From positions 9,192,157 through 9,256,156 of the forward strand of contig NW_004454160.1 in the NCBI RefSeq assembly GCF_000283155.1: a DNA stretch of 64,000 nucleotides, written 5' to 3'. A program made the position numbers and the translations under genes. This stretch comes from Ceratotherium simum simum. Its lineage: Eukaryota > Chordata > Mammalia > Perissodactyla > Rhinocerotidae. The first letter of the stretch is position 1. Each line of letters starts with the position of its first letter. The notes beneath the pieces are model-generated. The model was given only the letters and a program-made list of their open reading frames with translations. It was not told where the DNA came from and ran no database searches. Shown piece by piece: positions 23,700 to 33,500 of this stretch.

Positions 23700-24420
23700 A
23701 TCGTGTCAACTGTGGAAATAAGCAAAGACCAAATGACAAAAGCAAAGGCTATTTATTCTGAGCTTGCTATAGCAAGGGACTCAGCCACTGTCTCTTGCGT
23801 CTTGGCAGAGACTCAAAGGCAGACAGAGGATGGGAAAGCTCTACAGCAGGGAAAAGAAAAGGCTTCAGGAGTGCCACGATTGGAAGCTGTTGGCCTCGGG
23901 AAGCTGGAAGTAGGCTAACTAGAAGTGGGGCATCCTGTGTGATTGGTAGAGGTGTATATTTGGCTTTCTCTGGTTGGCTCCGAGTTGGAAGCAGGACAAA
24001 AATTAGGGAAGCTGTCAGTTATCAATCAACTCCTGGCCATTTTAGGCCAATTGTTACAGGGATTATTTTTTGGCATTCTGGACTGTTGCTAGAGATAATG
24101 GTTTGACTTCTCACAAGTCTGGCTTCTAGCAGGCTGGCTTCCTGGGCCAGTTCCTGTACGTAATGGGCTGGTTTCCTGGGCTGGTTGTGGGCCAGAGTTC
24201 TATTTTTATATATGGTCTAGCCAATGACCGTTTGTGTATTCAGTTTCTTACAACTAGGTGCATATTTTCTAGAGAAACTCTGCTTTTGGATACTATAGTT
24301 GGTACGATGGGAATAAGAGGCAGCATCTTGCCCATACTCAGATGGCGTGGTGTATGTAAAGTCTCTTTGTAAGCTCTAAAGTGCTCTATAATTTTGCAGT
24401 ACTCTTCCTTTTGAGGAAGA
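23700..24420 (-). mobile_element. LTR-like repeat, antisense, family not named
   Basis: The phrases AGGCTATTTATTCTGAGC and CTTGCTATAGCAAGGGACTC, together with many short GGCTGGCTTCCTGGG-type units at 24130-24190, resemble a degraded endogenous-retrovirus LTR read backwards. A minus-strand AATAAA lies in CAGAATAAATAGCC. No retroviral coding sequence was seen. The assignment is tentative. Confidence 0.35.
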
Positions 24421-24439
24421 AGAATAGTGTGATGGAAAG

Positions 24440-24575
24440 AACTTTTTTTTTTTTTTCAGGTTTAGCATCAGACCGTAGTGGCTGTACTAGCTGTGTGAAC
24501 TTGGGCAACTTACTTAAACTGAGCCTCAATTTTCCTCATTTGTAAAATGAGACTAATGATACCTGTGTCACAGTT
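24440..24575 (+). repeat. MIR SINE fragment
   Basis: Contains GTGTGAACTTGGGCAACTTA, GAGCCTCAATTTTCCTCATT and TGTAAAATGAGACTAATGAT, the MIR core in sense orientation. Confidence 0.75.
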
Positions 24576-24924
24576 GTTTTTTGTTTTTACTTTTTATTAT
24601 GAAAATTTCAAACATACAAAAGTAGAGAGATTAGAATAATGAATCATCATGTATCTATTATCCTGCTTTAATAATGATCAACTTATAGCCAATCTTGTTT
24701 CATGTATGCCCCACCCACTTGCCCTACCCTGATTATCTTGAAATTTTGGACATTAAATTATTTCATCTGTACACATTTTGGTTTGTATTTCTAAAGCATA
24801 TTTTTAAAATTATCAATTGTTTTATTCTTGTTACCCATTTACCTTCTTATTTACACATCTAAAGAGTGAAAATTAATTCTACCCTTAAGAGGCAGCAACA
24901 GAACTAATAACACCAAGTAATATA

Positions 24925-25450
24925 GACAGTCCCTAATTTATGATGGTTCAATTTATGATTTTTCGACTTTATGATGGGGTGAAAGTGATATGTATTCAGT
25001 AGAAACTGCACTTCAAATTTTGAATTTTGGTCTTTTCCTGGGCTAGCGATACACGGTACAATAGTCGCTCATGATGCTGGGCAGTAGCAGGAAGCCACGG
25101 CTCCCAGTCAGCCCCACAGTCACAAGAGACAACTGATACAACCATTCTGTTTTTTCACTTTCAGTAGAGTATTCAATAAATCACATGAGATATTCAACAC
25201 TATTATAAAATAGGCTTTGTGTTAGATGATTTTGCCCAACTGTAGGCTAATGTAAGTGTTCTGAGCACACTTAAGGTAGGCTAGGCTAAGCTATGATGTT
25301 CGGTAGGTTAGGTATATTAAATGCAATTTCAACTTATGAAATCTTCAACTCACGATGGGTTCATTAGGACACATCATTTACTCCTCATCAAACCTCTATG
25401 ACTTCAACAAATAAACTTGGTAACTCCATCATAAGTTGAGGAAGATCTGT
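24925..25450 (+). mobile_element. Tigger/mariner-like non-autonomous DNA transposon
   Basis: The left end CAGTCCCTAATTTATGATGG pairs with the right end, which reads in reverse complement as CAGATCTTCCTCAACTTATG, an imperfect terminal inverted repeat. The interior has the AGGTAGGCTAGGCTAAGCTA block known from mammalian copies of this family. The exact name is not assigned. Its right part carries a foreign segment of about 38 bp (25381-25418); see the inverted-repeat entries. Confidence 0.6.
25381..25418 (+). repeat. Inverted repeat, arm 1 (inside the Tigger-like element)
   Basis: The reverse complement of these 38 bases matches 26383-26420 at 37 of 38 positions. Weaker similarity (7 of 10) continues on the left side. 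The arm interrupts the expected end of the Tigger-like element between CATTAGGACACATCA and TAACTCCATCATAAG. Confidence 0.85.
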
Positions 25451-25692
25451 ACTCAGAATGCTAATAGATACATCTGTTTATTCTCTGTAACTCTGGGCCT
25501 TTCATGTACTTTAAAATGTTACTTTTTCATGTCTTGGGCATTTTCCTGATATCTGTGCACAATCTGTTTCTCTTTCTGTTGATACTTTCTTTGGTTTCAT
25601 GGTGCTATCTCTGAGCAATTCTTAGTGTTAGTTTTGCATGCAGCTTTCTCAGAGATAAGGATGGCTTTAAAAATATATAACCATAGTATCTA

Positions 25693-26195
25693 TGTTAATT
25701 ATTGATTGCTATGTAAAACGTTACCACAAAACTTAGAGGTTTAAAACAATAATCCTGTATTATCTCTTGTGGTTTCTATGGGTGAGGAATTCAGGAGAAT
25801 CTTGGTTGGGTGGTTCTTGCTCTGGGTCTCTCATGAGGTTGTTGGATCTGCAGTCATCTGAAGACTTGATTGTGGCTAGAGGATCCACTCCCAAGATGGG
25901 TCGCACATCTCTGGAAAGTTGATGCTGGCAAGTTGGTTCCTGTCCACATGGACCCCTCCATGGGTCTGCTTGAGAGTCCTCACAACACGGCAGCTGACTT
26001 TCCCAAGAAGGAGCAGTGCAAGAGACTAAGGTGGAAGTTGCATACCTTTTATGACCTAGCCTCGAAGTCATACACTATCACTTCTGCAATATCTAATTGA
26101 TCACATGGGCCAGCCCTGATTCAGTTTAGGATGGGACTACACAATGGCATGAGAACCAGGAGCCATCTTAGAGGCTGGCTATGACAATGCCATTA
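25693..26195 (-). mobile_element. LTR-like MaLR/ERVL-type repeat, antisense, related to the copy at 49255
   Basis: Shares with the 49255-49880 element the order ATTGCTATGTAAAACGTTAC, TTTCTATGGGTGAGGAATTC, TGCTCTGGGTCTC and CACAACACGGCAGCTGACTT. Noncoding. The family name is uncertain. Confidence 0.45.
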
Positions 26196-26382
26196 TCACA
26201 TCTGAAAAAAATTTAACAATAATTTCTTAATATCATCAACTGTCTAGTCACTGTCTAAATCTTCTCAATGTTTGCTTCAACCAGGATCCAAATAAGTTTC
26301 ATATATTGCAATTTGTCATTATGTTTCTTAAGCTCCTTTTAATCTATAAGTTTCTCCTTCTTTCCTTTTTTTTTTCACCTTG

Positions 26383-26420
26383 AAGTTTATTTGTTGAACT
26401 CATAGAGGTTTGATGAGGAG
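26383..26420 (-). repeat. Inverted repeat, arm 2
   Basis: AAGTTTATTTGTTGAACTCA followed by TAGAGGTTTGATGAGGAG is the inverted partner of 25381-25418, with a single mismatch. The arms are separated by 964 bp. Confidence 0.85.
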
Positions 26421-27410
26421 GAAATGAGGCAATGTAGATAAAACACCTAGCATGATGCACGTAAAACATGCACCATGATGCCGGCCGGCAGCTGCCCCAT
26501 ATGCTGACTTCGTGTGAATTAGAGAAAAGCTCCCATTCCTCAAGAGAGGACATTATTGAACCACCTGGACAATCATCCGGGTCTGGCCCTTGTTGGGAAG
26601 TACTAGCTCTGGGGTGTGATAAGTAGCACTCAGCTTAAATTCACCTGAGAGGTGGTTCCATAATTCAAATTTTAGAAATCACTGGTGAGGCCATATGAGT
26701 CCCATTAGGAATCAGGGAAAGTTTGTGCTGCTGCATGGACAGATCTCCTTGATTTATCCCAGGTCTGTGCAGGAGAGCTTCCAGGAAGTCCGGAGGCTGC
26801 AGACCTGGCTGCTGACACTCAGACACCCATACTTTCACCTGCTCACATGCTCCAGATGGGCAGGCACGTCTGCTGCTTACAGCTTCATGCTCCATCCACC
26901 AACCCCACTCCCCGGGTGAGGCTTCAGTGTCCACTCAGGAGTCAGGGAGGTTAGGAATCTCCTTACTAGTCTTCCTCTCAGCCAAATAGGAATTGGGCCT
27001 CCAAGAGTGGTGGGCGGACAAGAGGAGTGGCCTCTGATGATACCCAGACCATTGGCAGGACACAGCACAGTTGCACCCACAAATGTGTGCCAGCGATAGT
27101 GTGTGTGCGTGTGTTCTTCTGAGTGTGTACAGGCTTTGTTATGCTGGGTGGATTTATCCAGGAGCAGGATCTCCATTGCCGTTTTGGGCTCCGCCGGGAA
27201 GCCCATAATTTTCTGAGTTATCCCATATTATTATATAAGTAAGTTTATGTCCATGAATGGCATCCCTCTGATGAGGTACCCTTGTGCAGTGCACAACCTG
27301 GTCTACACATAGCAGCACTGCTTGGATTAACTGGTTGTTCCCTTTTCCGTAGTTTCTCCAAACAGGATAAAACCATCTTAAGCTCAAAGATATCTGTTTC
27401 CCTTAAACAG
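26421..27410. promoter_or_regulatory. 5' flank of TMIGD3
   Basis: No further coding exon was recognised. A TG-rich stretch occurs at about 27100-27125. The bases just before the first TMIGD3 coding exon form a polypyrimidine tract and acceptor (TATCTGTTTCCCTTAAACAG, AG at 27409-27410). Transcription of TMIGD3 must therefore begin further upstream, either at ADORA3 exon 1 or at an undetected first exon. Confidence 0.5.
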
Positions 27411-27517
27411 ATCCAGGATTCCTGAGATCCCTGGGTACATCATGTCATTCCAGTTGAAGATTCATTTCCTTCCAGTCATGGGGCTCTTCATTCTACTCTC
27501 CTTGACTGTCTTGTCAG
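27411..27517 (+). CDS. TMIGD3: TMIGD3 coding exon 1: signal peptide, with an in-frame leader readable from ADORA3
   Basis: Acceptor AG at 27409-27410, donor GTAAGA at 27518. The ATG at 27442 starts MSFQLKIHFLPVMGLF, a signal-peptide-like hydrophobic stretch, and 25 codons plus one base (G) follow. The bases 27411-27441 before the ATG stay open. After AG from the ADORA3 donor they read R-SRIPEIPGYI straight into the Met. Confidence 0.85.
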
Positions 27518-30500
27518 GTAAGATATGGGGAAGGAACATCTCCAGCCTTCCAAACTTCCCAGAGACCTTGCATTTCCTTCTCCTCTCCTAACTTGGAATT
27601 CCTGCAGATTATCTAAGGAGTGGGATGGGAAAATAAAAGGAGGTGAAAATAGATCTTGTCCAAATTAGTCCTTGTTCTTCACTCTGGTGAGAGGGTTGTG
27701 GGGCATTTGAAATCCTCAGCTAGGATGAGGGCTCTGTATTCTCTCCTTCAGTTTAAGTTCCCCTTCCCTCCCCTCATTTCCCCCTAAAAATATTTGTGCA
27801 GATATATAGGGACCAGACTTTCCACTTTCTGCCCATGCCTGACCCCAAAGGTGAGACTCAGAAGACTGGGCCGACCCTGGCTCTGCCGCCCTCCAGCGTT
27901 GTGACATTTGAGAGTTACTGCAACTCTGTCCGGGTCAGCCTCCATGCCTGTAAACTGAGCATAACACGATCTTCCTTGTGGGGTTGATCTGAGAATAAAA
28001 CATCAAATCGTATCAAATGGCATCAAGGACATGAGCCTGCTTTGTGGGCTGGTCCCACCCACGGTGAGCTACATTTGAGGCAGCATTTGAGGGGACTCCA
28101 GCACACATCTGGAAGACTGAGAGAGAGAAGTGCTCTGCTGCCCCCATTTCTTCTCCTTGGTCAGACACTTCCCCAGCCACTGTCAAACTAGACGTGGTGT
28201 GCACGACTTCCTCATTGTGCAATATCCTGGGATGACAGAGGTGCCACACTGGTCTTGTCTGGAGGAAATATGAAGTTCATAGTCCCTAAGGACAGAAGCT
28301 GACTCCCTCTGTTTTTAGCCCAAGGCAGCCAGCAGAAGCTTCCAAAGCTTCTCACTTTCTTTTTGAGGGTGCCAAGGTGGAGTGGGGGGCTAGGCTCTTC
28401 AAATCTCCCACCAAGCAATGGTGAGAGGCCTCCTAGATTCTTGCAGAAGGGGATTCATATTTCACCCACCCTTAGGCCAAGGGAAAAGACTTCTCCAGGG
28501 TATTAGTTTGCTAGTAACAAACATCACAGATTGGGTGGCTTAAACAACAGAAATTTATTTCCTTGCAGTTCTGGAGGCTAGAAGTCCAAGATCAAGGTGT
28601 CGGCAGGGTTGGTTTCTCCTGAGGCCTCTCTCCTTGGCTTGCAGGGGGCCGCCTTCTCGCTGTGTCCTCACATGGTGGTCCCTCTGTCGTCTGTGTCCTA
28701 ATCTCCTTTTCATAAGGACACCAGTCATATTGAATTAGGGCCCATTCTAATGACCCCATTTTAACTTAGTTACCTCTTTAAAGGCCCTGTCTCCGAGTGC
28801 AGTCACATTCTGAGGTACTAGGGGTTGGCACTTCAACATATGAATTTTAGGGGGACACTATTCAGCCCATAACAGTTGCCAAGCCAAAACAGGCAAAAAT
28901 CAGCCTCCAATGTTTCAATTAATTTTCCTCCAGGAGGGCAGGAGCTGCAACGTGTTTACAAGAGCAATGGTGTGTCTCTGTGTGCACACAGGTGTGCATG
29001 TGTGTGTTTTGACAGATGCCATGGTCATGGATGAGAAGGTCAAGGAAAGCTTTGTGCTGGACACGGCTTCTGCTGTCTGCAGCTACGATGCTCACTATAA
29101 AGACCACCCCAAGTACTGGTGCCGAGGCTATTTCCGGGACTACTGCAACATTGTCACCTTCACACCCAACAGTACAGACCGCGTGGCCCTGAGGGACACA
29201 GGAAACCAGCTCATTGTCACTGTGTCCTGCCTGACCAAGGAGGATACAGGCTGGTACTGGTGTGGCATCCAGCGGGACTTTGCCAGGGATGACATGGATT
29301 TTACAGAGCTGGTGGTGACTGACAACAGAGGAGCAGCCCTGGCCAGTGACTTTTGGTCTGGGAAAGGTAAGGAGCCTGGCAGGGGTCTAGTCTGGGTAAC
29401 CCATAGTAGTGGGTATTCATTGGTGTGGTAAATACTCACTGAAGGCAGTGAGCACCAACTCAGGCTCCCCTCAGGTACTTTGGGGTAACCTAGTCTCTCC
29501 TTCCCTCCAAAGTAGGGTGATTGCTGGTGATGCTGGGGGTTAACTTGAATTTGGGGAATACAAGGAATCTGGGCCCTGGGGTGCTCTTGGAACCTCCCTT
29601 TCCTCACAGGGATCTGGTTCATGGAACTTGGGAGGGGCTTGTGGGGGCTAACAGGTGTGAGAGCTTTGCGCTGCTGGTCAGGACAGGCTTTGAGGCTGCT
29701 ATTAAACCTCTGTGCTCTGTGGCCAGCCTTGCTGGTCTAGAATCTTGAAGATTAGTTTCTTGGGAGGTGACCGAGGCTGCAAAAGTGACCCAGGGGCCTG
29801 GATGAGCACCTTCAACAACTATTCACTTCAATTTCATAACTGAACAGGGATGCATATTATGTTCAAACTGGTCAAGAGGCTGCTGAGTGGGTGTAGGTGG
29901 AACTGGAGTCTGTAGGGAGAAGTCTATCTAAGCCAGTCACCTGCTCCTTGGCACCGGGGCTAAGACATAGCATCTCTAGATGCTCACCAAAATTCTTCTG
30001 TCAAGTGCCGAAAACCTCTTTTTACACCAGAAAGCCTCTGTCTCTCAGGCAGCACTTATGGAAAGCACTAGGCTCTCTCTTTTTTTCTCCTGTGGCTTCT
30101 CCTTGTTCCCACTTCTAAAAAGGAAGTCTTTTGCTATCACAACCCGAGCACCATACCAGTAGGAAAACAAACTAGAGAAACTTAAGGGTGGCTGTGGGAA
30201 GCCACCTCCTAGTGCTAGAAAGAGAGTCTTGCTCATACTTGACCAACTATCTGGTAATTTGTCCAGCAAGCATCTTACTGAATGCATGACATCCTTTGCA
30301 CCTACAGTGTTTCTACTTTACGAGGTTCTGCTTTTACCTAACTCTGTAGTTGTAGGCCTAGGATAAGAGAGGTCCCACCTAAATGTGCTCCTTAGTTTAC
30401 ATGAGACCCTCTCCCCCCAGGTCTTGTTTGAGAGGGCAATGTGAGTGGCTGTGGGGGAACTTCTCCCATTGGGTTTTGGGGGCTGTCAGAAGCACCATGT

Positions 30501-33500
30501 GGCAATTATGTCACCTATTGATCAGTTCCTTAAGGATGGGACCGGCTCTCTGGTGCCTCTGGTGTCTCCTTCCATAGCCTTCAGCCTGGAACTCTCTAAC
30601 CGTGGGCCACTTCCAGTCCACCCAGGCCTTTTGTGCCAGTCTGGAAATCTGCCCCTTCCTCCAGGTGCACAGAGCCCAGTGGCAGGATGCATGGCTTGGC
30701 AAGCAAGTGACACTGGATTTCAGCGCCTACTTGTTTCCTCAGCCTTCTGCCCTGTGCAGGGCACATTTATCCAGCTATACTTGGTGCCTCTGCTTGGCCC
30801 AGCAGTCACCCAGAGCACTCATTCTCTGGAGATTGAGGGAATGAGGGCAGAGATGCAGAAGGCAAAGAGCGGGTCTGGGAATGGGCCTTACTTGACTCTC
30901 AACAAATCCTTTCTGATGCAGACCTATCAGGCAACAGGAACAGAAGCTGCAGGGCTTCCAAAGTCGTCCACAAGGCAGATCGCTCCATGTGAGTCATGAC
31001 TTTAGGAGACAAATTGGCTTTGTGGGGGAGGGGGAGGGTGGTCAACAACAACACAACATGACGATTGATTTGCACCTACTGCTTCTCAGCTGCGTGTGGT
31101 TTCTCCACCTGAACTATATCTTCAATGCGACCATTCGGTTTCTTCCAAAAGAATATAGTTTAGGACTCTGTTTTAAGGAGCAAAATGCCGTCTCACTATG
31201 TTAATTAAAAAGGAGAATTCGTCACAAGGAGAGAGCAGTGTCTCATAAACGCAAGGGAGGGATGTGGCCACCCTCAGAAATGGCCAGGAGCCAATGGATT
31301 GTTATCTCCATCTCTGATCCACGGCTCTTGTGTGTATTTGCTTCCTCTTCCTAACAGTGCTGCCCTGTTAGGTTTCATTTTTGCTGTGAGAAAAAAGATG
31401 TCCATTTCTAATTCCTAAGTTTCTTTCTCCCCTGGTCTGGAGACCGCCAGTCTGAAACTGGATCCTCCTGTTCTCAGTCCCATGTTAGTTTCTGAGGAAG
31501 GGGCTCAGCCCAGCTTGGTCAGACACCCAGCTCAGGTCCAATCAAGTGAGGTCTGGAGGGTGGGGGCGCTCCACAGGAATACGGGTTGCCAGGAGCTACT
31601 GGGACTGGGTGGGGGATGGGGGCTGGGCAGAGGGGACAGATCTCGGAAAAGGGAATCCTGAACAGAGAACCAAAAGGTGGTTTCTTCTAAGGGACATGAA
31701 ATCTGTTTGTGATTCCTTCCAGGATGTCCATTCTCATCATCTGCATGCTGATCTCGAGTTTGGGGATTATCTCTATAATCAGTCATTTGTCCAAAAGGAG
31801 GAGAAGTCAAAGGAATAGAAGGGGTAAGTAGCTATTTGGGAGGAAAATGAAAGAGGTCAAGGAAATGCTTTCAAATGAGTGAATGTGACCCTCTTCTTGT
31901 TGCCTGGATCCCTGGAGGCCAATGCAGCCAGCCCATGGGTAGGGGTGTTCTGCTTCACATTGACAAAGGCACCATGAGAGGTGACAGAGAGAGCACTGTA
32001 GCCTCGTAAGTGGAGGTGAGTGTAGACCAGGAAGGAGGGAGGCCCCGAGACAACCCCACTGCAGGTTCCGTGTCTAGAGGGCCACCTGCCTCCCCAGCAC
32101 ACACACTTTGGGAGGCAGCCTTACTCCTTGACTGAAACATTTTGTTGACCTGAGGGAATAGAAGCCAAAGCTCCTGTCAAAGGAGCTTCTGGGGCCCTGG
32201 GTAAGCAGGCATGGAAAGGTCTTGAGAAGAGTCATGAGTGGAAGAGGACAGGCCCAAGGGCCTCAGCCCTAGTCTTGAGCCACGGAGGAGGGGCCTTTAA
32301 GCTTTGTACCTCCCTCTGCCTTTGGGGACTTACAGGTAAAGGCCTAGCTGGAAGCCAGAAAACCAGCCAAGCTTCTTCTGTGATCCCCACACCTCTGGTA
32401 AGTTCCCTCCTTGGCTCCTCTGTCCTGCGCCCTGTGCCCCACAGCTACCTGATCTTTAGGGTCCCCATTCCTAAATAGAGTAGAGGAACTTCGTTCAGAA
32501 GGGGCTATGTGGATCTGTCCACTTTTCCTTTGGGGCAGCATCAGAGAGATCGAAATCCTCAAGGCCACCGTGTGGTGATTCTGCTGACCTCTCAAGTGGA
32601 CACAGCATAGAAGGAACATTAGACACAAGTGCCACTGTTTGGCCAATAGGTTTTTTTTCTTTTTATGCTCAGAAGCCACAAAAATACTTTGGTCAATGGA
32701 GAGACTGTAGGCATAATTACAAAACAGACTTCAACATCCTCTGGATATGGAAATGTAGAAAAACAACATTTCAGAGAATGAGAGAAAACAAACAAACCTG
32801 GAAACACCTGTTAATGAAACACAAGGGTCTATTAGTCAGACAAATCTCAAATCCAAAGCTGAGGCTGAGAGGCCTCCTACTTCCCTGCAATAATTTGGCC
32901 CCGTGGCCAGAGCAGGAGCGCTAAGAAGTCAAGGTAGTGGCTCCCACAGCCTTCACATTCCTGGCCTTTTGTCCTCCAAGGTCTTTGGACTGAGGAGGTG
33001 GGGGTTGTAGACAAAGCAACATCTTTCTCTGTTTTGCCCAAGACTACTCCCTTTGGGACACCATTGTAGTCTAGGTTTGTGCAAAAACCATTGTCACTTC
33101 TTGAAGGCATGACTTTTGGCAACTTGTTACTTCTCTGGGCCGGTTTTCCTCTCTATAAATTGAGGACCCCATTCTCATACTCCTCAGGACTTTTTATTCA
33201 TTCAATAAAATATTCAATAAACAAGGACCATGCTAAACGCTGGGGATACAAAGATGAGCAAAAGAAATAGCATCTGTCTTCATGTACTGTAGAGTGGGAG
33301 GGAGATAAACTATTGTGCGTGTGTGTGTGCGTGCACACACACACGCAAATGTAAAATTGTCAACTAGAGTAAGTATGCTAAAGGAGAGACATGCACTGCT
33401 GTGAAATGTGAGGCAATGGAACCCAACTCTGTTCCTTTTTAGCAAGGAGTTGTACAACCTGTTTTAGCCATAGCCTCACACTCAGGCAGTTGAAACATGG

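Larger units (their letters stand above)
24580..26382 (-). mobile_element. Old LINE-like repeat interrupted by two younger elements
   Basis: The left arm (24580-24920) has ATTATGAAAATTTCAAACAT and ATCAACTTATAGCCAATCTT. The right arm (about 26195-26345) continues with TTCTTAATATCATCAACTGT and CAATTTGTCATTATGTTTCT. Both belong to one common mammalian repeat, probably antisense L1M-like. Between them sit a Tigger-like DNA element and an LTR-like element, giving a nested insertion history. Confidence 0.5.

Noticed and set aside
18440..29016. Direct splice of ADORA3 exon 1 to the TMIGD3 Ig exon
   Set aside because: The phases do not match: AG joined to ATGCCATGG reads into a stop after a few codons. 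Only the exon at 27411 keeps the frame.
29140..29622. 160-codon minus-strand frame opposite the Ig exon
   Set aside because: It is the antisense shadow of the TMIGD3 Ig exon, whose plus-strand frame has correct splice sites and Ig motifs.
30445..30999. 184-codon open frame in a TMIGD3 intron
   Set aside because: It crosses the real exon at 30922-30988 in another frame, and overlapping frames on both strands are equally long.
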